Assembly: GCA_028023455.1 (NCBI GenBank) | Contig: JAQFVV010000111.1 | Span: 4,151,416-4,215,415 of the forward strand | Reading direction: 5' to 3' | Length of the DNA stretch: 64,000 bases | Origin: Epiperipatus broadwayi | Lineage: Eukaryota > Onychophora > Udeonychophora > Euonychophora > Peripatidae | Shown: one piece after another, positions 35,466 through 45,378 of the stretch | Layout of the letters: every line of letters starts with the position of its first letter | Numbering within the stretch: position 1 is the stretch's first letter | Notes under the pieces: generated by a model | Database searches by the model: none | Seen by the model: the letters and a program-made list of their open reading frames with translations, nothing else | Told to the model about the DNA's origin: nothing | Made by a program: the position numbers and the translations under genes

Positions 35466-36500
35466 TAAAATGTTTGCAAACTTAAACTCTTCTAAAAAAG
35501 TTATCTGTTATTATTGATCAAACTTGTAGTCAAAATTTTTAAGTTCTTTTGAAAATAAAAACTAAGAACATGGAGTAACCTGCTTGACCATTATTGTTTC
35601 TTCAAGAAAGGGCCAAAGTTTTCATTTTATGCAATTTTATTTACTAAAAAAACTTTGTAAAAAGTTATACACAGGTTGCTCAAATTACCAATTCTTTTGG
35701 TATAAATAATTTTAAATTTTGGTTAGGGGGTTCACTTGTTAACTTGTTACCATAAGAACTTTTGAGTAAAGCAATCACTGCCTCTCCCTTATGGAAAATG
35801 GTCATTGTTCAAGCTAGAGTTCAACACCCATAGCATGCCCAGCAGAAAGCATCAGAAGACATCACACCAGCCCAGACAAAAATGATGGATCAGCTACAGG
35901 ATCCTGAACAGAAAAGATACAGTAACAATTTCCTGCAGAGCTATTTAAATAAGAGCTTTATAAATGAATCTCTAAAACTTCTAAGCTAGCTCAAAATAAT
36001 CTTCCATGAACTTTTAAATTGTATTAATGATAAAATAAACTACAAATTAATTTCAAGCCATACAATATGATTTAAAATTATAATTTAACTTTTAAAATAA
36101 TACCTGTAACCTTGCCTATTATAAACTTAAAATATAAACTCTAAATGCTTGTTAGTAGTAACTTATTTAGTTATTATTCTATCTTCTAATCTGTGGTCAT
36201 GCCTTCTTATTTGTTTTATGTATGTTATTTTACATTTTATACTATGCCAAGTTCAGAATGGAGATTGATTTTATGAATAAAGTTTGAAGGGGGTGGGTGA
36301 TTAGAGGCACTCCGAATTAAGTAATGTTGCTCTTTAGCACACACACACAAATCTCCATTCTTAAAACCTAAATATTTTTGTTAAGCTATTATGTTTAGCT
36401 TACTATTATTATTGTTATTACCATTAAGTTTGCAAGTCAGTAAATAATTAGTTAATAAATGCAAGAATGAGTTTTAAAGCATATTATATGTATTGCTTAA
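34990..36500. other. Unassigned, with a (CA)n(TA)n microsatellite at 35409-35465
   Basis: A moderately complex, GC-richer patch at 35760-35960 ('tgcctctcccttatggaaaa', 'catagcatgcccagcag', 'ggatcagctacaggatcctg') has no open frame of note and no family match. The rest is AT-rich. Confidence 0.45.
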
Positions 36501-36506
36501 GTCCTA

Positions 36507-37500
36507 GATATGCTTTAATCCTCATTTTAGCTATATTATAAACTGTGTGGATTTATTAATAAAATTAAACAATTTTAATGCACAAATCAGCACATAGCAG
36601 CAGAGCTTCTTCAAATTAAATCACAATTTATTATAAACTTAATATAAATTATAATACATAATAAATAATGCCCGAGCGCTTTCAAGAGAACTTAGCTCTC
36701 ATAATCATGGGTAACAAAGAGTAAGCATAACAAGGTTGCTATGTGTAAATATATGCAGATATATGTAAATTAATTGAACTATATGCATAAATCTAATTAA
36801 CCCATTTCTTACGCATATAGTTCAATTAATTTACATATATCTGCATATATTTACACATAGCAACCTTGTTACACTTACTCTTTGTTACCCATGATTATGA
36901 GAGCTAAGTTCTCTTGAAAGCGCTCGGGCATTATTTATTATGTATTATAATTTATATTAAGTTTATAATAAATTGTGATTTAATTTAAAGAAGCTCTGCT
37001 GTTATGCGCTGATTTGTGCATTAAAATTGTATATATATAGTAGGCAGATGAGTGTGAAATAATTTCTTTTTAATAAAATTAAAGTATTTTTAAGTATTCC
37101 TTTTTAGTATATTTTAAGAATGCTAATGATGAACTGGTATATGATAGTTTCATGAACCAAAACTATAGAATTTTGCATACTTTTAGTTATTAATTATTAT
37201 TAGGTTTAGCAAGGTGAATGTGTTTTTAGAAAGCACATAGGTGCATATATGCCTTGTTGTATGTTTTTATATGAATGGGCTTCTGGTTTTAATGGCCACC
37301 CATCAGCTCTTCTTTAGAACTGAAACATGAGGGTTCAGATTGTTTTTATAAGCTGCTTCGATCACCAAACTATGTTTTCACTTTATTCACAGTGAGTCAT
37401 ACAGTCTACACAAACAGAGTACTTTGTACTGAATCACCTGATTAACTACACATTCAAGATGAACATCTCTCTTGTAATATATATATATATGCATATATAT
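36507..37500 (+). mobile_element. Interspersed repeat family B, copy with palindrome insert
   Basis: Positions 36507-36560 and 37070-37500 align with 46940-47420 at roughly 80-85%. Shared blocks are 'agatatgcttta', 'tatgaatgggcttctggttttaatggccacc', 'aactacacattc' and 'cctctcttgtaata'. It is interrupted at 36571-37031 by a palindrome missing from the other copy. There is no ORF. It could be a solo LTR or a non-autonomous element; the ends are not defined. Confidence 0.6.
36571..37031. mobile_element. 460-bp near-perfect palindromic insertion
   Basis: The left arm, 'acaattttaatgcacaaatc' (36571) to 'gaactatatgcataa' (~36790), is matched by its reverse complement ending 'gatttgtgcattaaaattgt' at 37031. 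Arms are ~215 bp with a handful of mismatches and a spacer of ~30 bp. The arms are GC-richer than their surroundings (for example 'aatgcccgagcgctttcaag'). An empty site exists in the second copy of the host repeat near 46985. Flanking 'ttaataaaattaaa' at 36555-36568 and 37068-37081 may be a target-site duplication. It is a foldback element or an inverted dimer. Transcribed, it would form a long hairpin RNA. Confidence 0.82.
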
Positions 37501-37504
37501 ATAT

Positions 37505-37646
37505 ATTGTTTTCACGGTTATATGATGAGATAAATTATAACTTTTTGGGCTGTACCGTGTATTGTTTTTCATTAAACGCCGATATTTCGACAGACTAGCA
37601 ACCGCCATTATCAAGGTTACCTTTTTAAAAAAAGCTATATATATAT
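37505..37646 (-). other. PLE-terminus-like tail
   Basis: The minus strand reads 'aaccttgataatggcggttg', then 'ctagtctgtcgaaatatcgg' and 'cgtttaatgaaaaacaatac'. A (C)TTGATAA..CGAAATATCG pattern of this kind is common at PLE ends. A 75-codon minus frame (37614-37387) covers it. The assignment is tentative. Confidence 0.35.
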
Positions 37647-40080
37647 ATTATAACAGGATGATCCTTTTCAGGACTCGAGGAAGTTGCATCTAGCTATAGT
37701 CGGACTTTGAGTCTTCTTATAGAATGCCATGGATGATGTGATTTAAAATACAATTCAATTCACTCCTCTATTAATGACCTCATTACTCTCGGAATTCGAG
37801 CTCAGAGTAGAAATTTGCAATCGACTCTCTTCAGGCATTTCCACAAATATCCCATAGTAATGATAAATTTAGTATAAGCTATATATAACTTTCTTATAAA
37901 TTTTAAATTACTAAGTTGATTCAATATATATATGCGTGAGTATGTATATGTATAATTATTGGTTTTATAAAATGACTAAATAAAATAAACAAACGAGACC
38001 TGTTTAATTTTAAAATCAAGTTTAACACATTTTAATCCGTAATAAAAAACAAAAATATTATCACATAAAAACATTAAATTTAGAATTATAATCTATACTT
38101 ATAGATATACACTAATAAATTATTTAATATTCAAAAAAATAATGTAATCATTTACATATATATAATTTAAAATCATGCGTATAATAAATAATACACATGA
38201 TACATTATAAATCTACCTATTGTGTCATTAAAATGATTCAGTATGTGTTGTATGGCTATATACGATAACATCCATTCACACTAGATTAATAATAGAATGT
38301 ATTCTGATATTAGTTATGTATGTTTAAAAATATATTATGTTAATTGTCATGTAAGATTCAATTTGGAATATAATAAAACTTACTTCCAAATTGAAATAAT
38401 TTAAAAACGTTTACCTTAGTCAGCCGTCATTTTCATATATCAAAATATCAACATCTAAATTTTATTAAATAAAAAAAAAATGTTCATCATATCAGTTCTC
38501 CATTTTAATATACGAAGTAATTTTTCTAAGTAAATATAATTATCCACAAAGGAAATAAAGTTTAAGGGTTTATTAAAATACACAATGAAGTAATCCAAGA
38601 CAAGAAAGAATAACAGTTTTATATCCCTCCTTAGACGAAATAAAATGACAATGAATGTTGAAACATAAAGTTCATTGATCATCCTTCAAAGAGGCAATCC
38701 AGATATCCATTCTTTAAATATTTGCGTAGTAAAATATTTAACATCTTCTTCAATATAATATTCCAATATTAAGGCAGCTTTTTAAATAAGAATTACAACG
38801 ATTATATTTTAGGCATTGATTAAATAAAAATAAATTTTCATGTTCAGGTTTAAAACATCAGCAGAAATCCCTGGCATAAATTATCTAGCCAAAGAACATC
38901 TTTATAAATTTTTGTCTTCTTAAATATATATTTTGTAAACTCATTTCGAAGACGTTGATAACTTTTATAACCTTGTTAATTACAATGATTGTTTTTTTAT
39001 AGTTCTTTATAATATTCAAAGGCAGTAAATTAATTACTTGAAGCAGGTTTTAAAATATTGAATCTTCTTTTTTTAATTTTTCTTAAATGTGTTCTAAAAT
39101 CGAACACATTTAAATTTACAGACATAGTTCTTGCCTTGAAAACTAAATAGAAGATTATTGTTATAACAATATTAGTTCGTTTTTATACTGAATTAATTTC
39201 AGCAAGGATATCACATAATCATGCTCATGCTCTATTGTTTAAAATATACAATTTGTAATGAACCCCAAACGTTTATTTCTTTTGTTTCAACTGATAAAAA
39301 TGCAATGTTGACTTAAGGCTTTGTCAATTGTCAAATTTTGGTTAATAAAAAAATACTATTAGTTAGAAACATTTTATTTATGTGTGTGTATAAATAAACT
39401 AGAATTATTCATTTTTAGAATTATTCTTTTAATGCTAACTAGTTTTTATATATAGCTGATACATGAAAAGCTTAAGATAGGTGTAAGTTATTTATATCTG
39501 TTGATTTGATATAGGCGCAGTTAAATTCACAAAGAAACACAAATTGTTTTAGGTGAGTGTCATATGGTACTCTCACATTACCTTTTCCTTAAAAAGTTCA
39601 AATTTTATATTTACCATTAAAATTTGGACACTTAATGTGTGCCAATGTATGCATTAAATATAAAGTTGTGGAGCTTGTTTTTCTTTCCTTCTTTTATCAA
39701 CCCTTATTATTTGCTCTATCTTTTTAACCCTTTCTCTTTCTCTACATTAAATATTATTCACTTTAAACAGAAGGATAAGGAAGTTTACATATATAGGGTT
39801 CTTTCTTTTTCTTCCCTTTTCTATTTATTTTTCTTTGATGGATTTATTGTCATGTGCATCTTTTATAGATGTCACATATATTTGTTTGGTAGTCTCCATC
39901 CTGTTTTTTTTAAGACTTATGGACTCTTTTGGGAACTATCCAAAACCCAAGAACATCCATAATTCAGCATGGATTAACTCTTAAAACAGTTTTAGTTTTC
40001 AGGTATCCTAAGAATTAATTTTAATTGCTTAACATACCCTCGATCAAAGAAAATTAATATCTCTTTTGACTTCTATACAT

Positions 40081-40088
<8 letters not shown>
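37647..40088 (-). mobile_element. LTR 1 (3' LTR of the minus-strand complex), ~2.44 kb
   Basis: On the minus strand this LTR starts near 'tataaggatg' (40088) and ends near '..catcctgttata' (37647). It aligns end to end with LTR 2 (40150-42664) and with the preserved part of LTR 3 (45379-46939). In the first ~570 bp it differs from LTR 3 at only a few positions, but from LTR 2 at more than twenty. The terminal dinucleotides are eroded. LTRs of ~2.5 kb are long for this class. A short minus frame at 38682-38455 recurs in LTR 3 (46429-46187), but that reflects DNA identity rather than evidence of coding. Confidence 0.82.
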
Positions 40089-40111
<23 letters not shown>

Positions 40112-40149
40112 CTTTTAAATGAAAACTTTTTTCCCCATGTTGGGCGCCA
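40089..40149 (-). mobile_element. Residual 61-bp internal region between LTR 1 and LTR 2
   Basis: Reading minus, LTR 2 ends at 40150, followed by the 17-nt primer-binding site (40149-40133), then 'aaaaaagttttcatttaaaag' plus a TA run, and then LTR 1. The same 'acttttaaatgaaaacttttt' plus TA run occurs at 42665-42737 beside LTR 2. This segment is therefore the 3' end of the internal region, next to the 3' LTR. Everything between the primer-binding site and this end has been lost. Confidence 0.75.
40133..40149 (-). promoter_or_regulatory. Primer-binding site, tRNA-Lys type
   Basis: The minus strand reads TGGCGCCCAACATGGGG immediately after the LTR end ..ACA. It differs at one base from the complement of the 3' end of the common animal tRNA-Lys(CUU) (CGCCCAACGTGGGG plus TGG from the CCA tail). 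This fixes the orientation of the element as minus. Confidence 0.85.
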
Positions 40150-40653
40150 TGTAAAATGGGATGATCCTTTTCAGGACTTGAGAAAGTCACATCTAGCTAT
40201 AGTCGGACTTTGTGTTTTCTTATAGAATGCCATGGATGATGGGATTTAAAATATAATCCAATTCACTCCTCTATTAATAACCTTGTTACTCTCGGAATTC
40301 GAGCTCAGAGTAGAAATTTGCAATCGACTCTCTTCAGGCATTTTTACAAATATCCCATAGTAATAATAAATTTAATATAAGCTATATATAACTTCTTTAT
40401 AAATATTAATTTACTAAATTGATTTAACATATATATGCATGAGTATGTATATTTATAAATATTGGTTTTATAAAATGACTAAATAAAATAAACAAATGAG
40501 ACCTATTTAATTTTGAAATCAAGTTTAACACATTTTAATCAGTAATAAAAAACAAAATATTATCACATAAAAACATTAAAATTTAGAATTATAATCTGTG
40601 CTTATATACACTAATAAATTATTTAATATTAAAAAAAAAATAATGTAATCATT

Positions 40654-40731
<78 letters not shown>

Positions 40732-42016
40732 AAAATCATGCGTATAATAAATACACATGATATATTATAAATCTACCTATTGTGTCATTAAAATAATTCA
40801 GTGTGTATTGTATGTCTATATATGATAATATCCATTCACACTAGATTAATAATAAAATGTATTCTGATATTAGTTATGTATGTTTAAAAATATATTATGT
40901 TAATTGTCATGTAAGATTCAATTTGGAATATAATAAAACTTACTTCCAAATTTAAATAATTTAAAAATGTTTTCCTTAGTCAGCTGTCATTTCCATCAGA
41001 GTATATATCAAAATATGAACATCTAAATTTTATTAAATAAATAAAAAAAATAAAGTGTTCATCTTATCAGTTCTCCACTTTAATATATGAAGTAATTTTT
41101 CTAAGTAAATATAATTATCCACAAAGGAAATAAAGTTTAAGAGTTCTTAAATTATGCAACGAAGAAATCCAAGATGAGAAAGAATGCAGTTTTATATCCC
41201 TCCTTAGATGAAATAAAATGATGATGAATGTTGAAACATAAAGTTCATTGATCATCTTTCGAAGAGGCAATCCAGATATTCATTCTTTAAATATTTATGT
41301 AGTAAAATATTTAACATCTTCTTCAATATAATACTCCAATGTTAAAGCAGCTTTTTAAATTAGAATTATGACGATTATATTTTAGGCATTGATTAAGTAG
41401 GAATAAATTTACATATTCAGGTTTAAAACATCAGTAGAAATCTCTGGCATAAATTATCTAGCCAAATAACATCTTTATAAATTTTTGTCTTTTTAAATTT
41501 ATATTTTGAAAGCTCATTTCAAAGACGTTGATAACTTTTATAACCTTGTTAAATTCACTGATTATTTTTTATGGTTCTTTATAATATTCAAAGGCAGTAA
41601 ATTAATTACTTGAAGCAGGTTTTAAAATATTGAATCTTCTTTTTTTAATTTTTCTTAAATGTGTTCTAAATTCAAACACATTTAAATTTACAAACGTAGT
41701 TCTTGCCTTGATAACTAAATAGAAGATTATTGCTATAACAATATTAGTTCATTTTTATACTGGATTAATTTCAGCAAGCATATCACATAATCATGCTCAC
41801 GCTCTCTATTGTTTAACATATACAATTTGTAATGAACCCCAAACATTTATTTCCTTTGTTTCAACTGATAAAAATGCAATGTTGACTTAAGGCTTTGTCA
41901 AATGTCAATTTTTATATTAACAAAAAAATACTATTAGTTAAAAACATTTTATTTATGTGTGTGTATAAATAAACCAGAATTATTCATTTTTAGAATTATT
42001 CTTTTAATACTAACTA

Positions 42017-42050
<34 letters not shown>

Positions 42051-42659
42051 CTGATACATGAAAAGCTTAAGATAGGTGTAAGTTATTTATATCTGTTGAT
42101 TCGATATAGGCACAGTTAAATTCACAAAGAAACACAAATTGTTTTAGGTGAGGCTCATATGGTACTCTCACATTACCCCTCCCTTAAAAAGTTCAAATTT
42201 TATATTTACCATTAAAATTTGGACACTTAATGTGTGCCAATGTATGCATTAAATATAAAGTTGTGGAGCTTGTTTTTCTTTCCTGCTTTTATTAACCCTT
42301 ATTATTTGCTCTATTTTTTTTAAAACTAAACATCATTCAGTTTAAACAGAAGGATAAGGAGGTTCATATATATAGGGTTCTTTCTTTTTTTCCCCTTGTT
42401 TATTTTTCTTTACTGGGTTTATTGTTATGTGCCTCTTTTATAGATGACACATATATTTGTTTGGTAGTCTCCATCCTGCTTTTCTTTAAGACTCATGGAC
42501 TTTTTTGAGAACTATCCAAAACATAAGAACATCCATCATTCAGCATGGATTAACTCTTAAAATGTTTTTAGTTTTCAGGTATCCTAAGAATTAATTTTAA
42601 TTGCTTAACATACCCTCATCAAAGAAAATTATTGTCTTTTTTGACTTATACACATCCTT

Positions 42660-42664
<5 letters not shown>
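40150..42664 (-). mobile_element. LTR 2 (middle LTR), ~2.5 kb
   Basis: Bounded by inverted ends: the plus strand begins 'tgtaaaatgggatgatcc' at 40150 and ends '..cacatccttataca' at 42664, so on the minus strand it runs TGTATAAGGATG..TTTTACA, a proper TG..CA LTR. It contains a (TA)n array at 40657-40728 and another at 42020-42049; the corresponding sites in LTR 1 and LTR 3 hold only a few TA units. It serves as 3' LTR for the Gag/IN internal region on its right and as 5' LTR for the 61-bp remnant on its left. Confidence 0.85.
40657..40728. repeat. (TA)n expansion specific to LTR 2
   Basis: About 36 TA units. At the homologous positions LTR 1 (38154-38164) and LTR 3 (45886-45896) have 'catatatataa' only. 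Confidence 0.95.
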
Positions 42665-42719
<55 letters not shown>

Positions 42720-42740
42720 TTTTAAATGAAAACTTTTTCT
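42665..42740 (-). promoter_or_regulatory. 3' end of the internal region with TA array
   Basis: A TA array (42665-42718) followed by 'acttttaaatgaaaactttt' sits immediately upstream (minus sense) of LTR 2, where a polypurine tract is expected. On the minus strand the A/G-rich part is 'agaaaaag', a weak candidate tract. Confidence 0.4.
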
Positions 42741-42814
42741 CTCCTTACCTATTCCAAGTTATCTTTTCTTTCAATATTTTACTTTATACATAAGTAAAAT
42801 GTGGTAAAACATTA

Positions 42815-43045
42815 TTAATTCGTTTCACCAAAATAGGGTTTTAAAACTCCAGCATTGTAAGTGCCTTTAATGTTTTCCTTTATATTTATCCAAAACGCAT
42901 TGGAACCTGTTTGCTTTATGATAGTGTAAGGTCCTTCATATTGATGGTAAAACTTTTGATATTTGCTCTCTTGAGGTTTACTCATATGAGGTATTTTTAT
43001 AAAAACTTGATTCCCAATTTGGAATTTGTGTGAAGTTGTCTTCAC
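42815..43045 (-). pseudogene. LTR-retrotransposon integrase C-terminal domain
   Basis: A 76-codon frame carries the pattern typical of Gypsy-type integrase C-termini: FQIGNQVFIKIPHMSKPQES (the GDxVxI strand), then YEGPYTIIKQTGSNAFWINI (the GPY/F motif), then GVLKPYFGE at the end. In the family this SH3-like domain follows the DDE core and helps bind DNA. The N-terminal zinc region and the DDE core are missing upstream, so this is the tail of a deleted pol. It ends about 75 nt before the TA array and 150 nt before LTR 2, as expected for the 3' end of pol. Confidence 0.85.
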
Positions 43046-43049
43046 ATTT

Positions 43050-43800
43050 TTATTTTTTTGACTGGCCTTTTTTTAACAAGTTGTTTATAAGTTTTTACTC
43101 TATCTTTTTATATATCCATATATATATCCACAAAGCGCATGCACATTGGATTAATGGTGATTGTTATTACAATTTAACAACATCACGCTATACAAAATAA
43201 ATGTCTTATTTATACATATCCAGATCAAAATATATAATAATGGACTTGCATTTTAACCTTAACTTATACTCTAATAAACCTGTAAGTATTTTTTTTATAC
43301 TTTGGTTAACTTGATGCATTTCATAATTATTAATATCAACTTTAATTATTTATATACATATACACAATTATTCTCCTAAAAGAACAGCCTAATGGATTCT
43401 ATCATTACCAAAAGTCCATTGTCACATCCCAAAGTCGTAATCCATGAAGTCCTTCCTTATATATGTGCTTTACTTTTTAAGCACATCCATTAACATGTTC
43501 AATGAAGGTGAAGGGACCTTCATTAGTATTACACAACCTATGGAATTGTGAACCTTTCTGTCTCTTAGCTTGTATTATAAATACTTTTATTATTGTCTGA
43601 AGACTTTTTATAATTTGTTCGTCTTCAAGATTATGGTGATGCTTTTTTTACACCATAATTTACACTCAAGACAATTAAATCTATTGCCTTCATTCATATC
43701 TTCTAAATTAAACTTTCTATTAAAACAACCTTCTTTTCCATTAAATATTATCATTGATAATGATATTATCAGATGGTTGTCATGCAATTTATCAACACTT
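43050..43800 (-). mobile_element. Unassigned internal region of the LTR element
   Basis: Decayed minus-strand sequence between the Gag-like frames and the integrase tail. It contains a short stretch with paired Cys residues (about 43690-43630: FNCLECKLWCKKS) and another readable piece at about 43540-43490 (GPFTFIEHVNGC). No RT, RNase H, protease or DDE motif is present. About 2-3 kb of pol has evidently been deleted or replaced. Confidence 0.45.
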
Positions 43801-43802
43801 TG

Positions 43803-44465
43803 TTAATGAAATGTTTTACTTTTGTTTTGGGAGTAAAAACAAATATGGTGGGATGACTCAAAATACATTTCACTGTTGTATTCATCTATTATATCTTTAG
43901 ATTCTGGAGTCATCTCAAGTTTCATGAGTTCATGATTTAACTTGTTATTAATACAAGAAATCCGAAGTCTTAATTTATCTAGACATTCAGTATTATCAGT
44001 TGACTGTGTTTCTTTCAAGTCCTGACACTCAGAATTTAGTTTATATTTCACATGATCCATATCCTCTTCTTTTTCTAAGATTTTTGGATCATATTCAAGC
44101 ACTTTAGTAATGCTGCAATGATCTTCTACTTCATTGTTCTGCTGTATGGGAAAATGATAGTCATGACAGTTTTCTTCTGAAATATTCATTTGAACTAAAA
44201 GTGATCTGTTCTGGATGCTATCAATGTATTCACAAATCTCATGCTCAGGATAAGTTTTGGATTCTTGGCATTGAATTGCCATTGATATTGTTGATGCTTT
44301 TGTGTCATGAAGTCTTTCTACTTCATTGGCAGTTTGTTTCTTTTCAACAATATCTTTGATTTCTACTTGCATCTTTTCCTCAACCTCATCAATATCTTTC
44401 TTAAACTCTTCTTTTATAGAAATTATGTCTTCTTTTAATTTTTTTTTCCATATTATCCATATCAA
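43803..44465 (-). CDS. Gag-like frame, part 2 (acidic, coiled coil)
   Basis: A 220-codon frame that continues the coiled coil of the upstream frame after a one-base shift: residues ~9-50 (KLKEDIISIKEEFKKDIDEV) are heptad-like, and the remainder is acidic and Cys/His/Ser-rich (ECQDLKETQSTDNTECLDKL). The assumed start Met lies inside the overlap, so it is probably not the real start. No CCHC zinc knuckle was found. Its position directly after the primer-binding site and first frame supports Gag, but the sequence is not a textbook Gag. The high AT content gives many Asn, Ile and Lys codons. Confidence 0.55.
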   Translation of the reverse strand: MIWIIWKKKLKEDIISIKEEFKKDIDEVEEKMQVEIKDIVEKKQTANEVERLHDTKASTISMAIQCQESKTYPEHEICEYIDSIQNRSLLVQMNISEENCHDYHFPIQQNNEVEDHCSITKVLEYDPKILEKEEDMDHVKYKLNSECQDLKETQSTDNTECLDKLRLRISCINNKLNHELMKLEMTPESKDIIDEYNSEMYFESSHHICFYSQNKSKTFH

Positions 44466-44931
44466 CTTTAGTTACCATATTATCATTCATTCTAGCCATT
44501 TCTCCCTTCATATCAGCATTCATTTTATTTATTTCAAAATTTATATTATTCATATCAGCTTTTATATTATTCATATCAGCTTTTATATTATTTATATCAG
44601 CTTTGGTTGCCATATTATTTATATCATCTTTAGTTACCATATTAACTTGTAGATGCATTATCATTTGAACCAATTGAGCTATATGCTTATCCCTTTCTTG
44701 TACTGTTATAGATTCAGTTTCTTTTTGTGTTTGAGGTAATATTTGATCTGTCATGTGAACCTGTGAAGGATGTACAACTTCTGCTACAGACCCCTCCGAC
44801 ATTAGGACTTGTAAAGACCCTTGTTCATCACTAATTGAAGTAATTTCTATTTCACTATCTTTATTACTTAAAGATTCTTTGAAACTCTTTACTTCCATTA
44901 TTATTAGCTTTTTCCCACTTCTAGTTATCAT
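44401..44931 (-). CDS. Gag-like frame, part 1
   Basis: A 176-codon frame beginning MITRSGKKLIIMEVKSF about 350 bp downstream (minus) of the primer-binding site. It has a Ser/Glu-rich N-terminus, then ERDKHIAQLVQMIMHLQVNM, then a run of seven-residue units NNIKADM/NNMATKAD encoded by a 21-bp tandem repeat at about 44541-44610. These would form a long coiled coil. After residue ~161 the frame meets an A9 run (44447-44439, minus sense), beyond which the coiled coil continues in another frame (part 2). In Gag proteins coiled coils drive assembly, but the assignment here is by position and general make-up. Confidence 0.6.
   Translation of the reverse strand: MITRSGKKLIIMEVKSFKESLSNKDSEIEITSISDEQGSLQVLMSEGSVAEVVHPSQVHMTDQILPQTQKETESITVQERDKHIAQLVQMIMHLQVNMVTKDDINNMATKADINNIKADMNNIKADMNNINFEINKMNADMKGEMARMNDNMVTKVDMDNMEKKIKRRHNFYKRRV
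44541..44610. repeat. 21-bp tandem repeat within the Gag-like frame
   Basis: About three copies of 'ttatattattcatatcagct', each coding a heptad (NNIKADM) on the minus strand. Confidence 0.85.
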
Positions 44932-45283
44932 TAATGAAAAAAAAATTTAAAGTTATATATAAATATAAGTTACTTTCCTTTCAAAGTAATAATTTAATAT
45001 ATGCCATAAGATTTCATGCTGTGCTTATGACCCTACATGCAATTCTATTTTTCCTACTTTTATAAGATGTTATTATAATATATATTAATGCCCAAATTAT
45101 AATTGTATTTATTTATTTATTTTAAAGCGACTGATTTATCTGTTTGCTACAGTTTATTTTATTTCAAGGTCTCTATTATTTATTATTCAGTGTTTTTACC
45201 AATTCACAACACACTCATATAATTTTTTTTTTTTAAACTATGGATTTAACTAATGGAAAACTACTGTTTTATGTCTTAAGTAT

Positions 45284-45378
45284 TGGCGCCATGTATAATG
45301 GGACGATCCTTTTCAAGCCTTAAGTATGGGCGCCATGTATAACGGGACGATCCTTTTCAAGCCTCAAGTATGGCACCA
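45284..45378 (-). repeat. Tandemly repeated LTR-end/primer-site junction
   Basis: The LTR terminus 'tgtata(a/g)..ggga(c)gatccttttca' plus the adjoining 'agcct(t/c)aagtatggg(c)gcca' is repeated: 45292-45335 (44 bp), 45336-45378 (43 bp), then the true LTR 3 starts at 45379. TGGCGCC-type primer sites (minus) lie at 45291-45284, 45335 and, degenerate as TGGTGCCA, 45378. Only the first ~8 nt match tRNA-Lys here. Confidence 0.8.

Noticed and set aside
38455-38682. 75-codon frame repeated in LTR 1 and LTR 3 (46187-46429)
   Set aside because: Its conservation equals that of the surrounding LTR DNA, and LTR 2 does not keep it open; no evidence of protein-level selection.
39639-39962. 107-codon plus-strand frame inside LTR 1
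   Set aside because: Antisense to the element, and the equivalent position in LTR 2 is not open.
40576-40758. 60-codon minus-strand frame
   Set aside because: Created by the TA array within LTR 2; the sister LTRs lack it.
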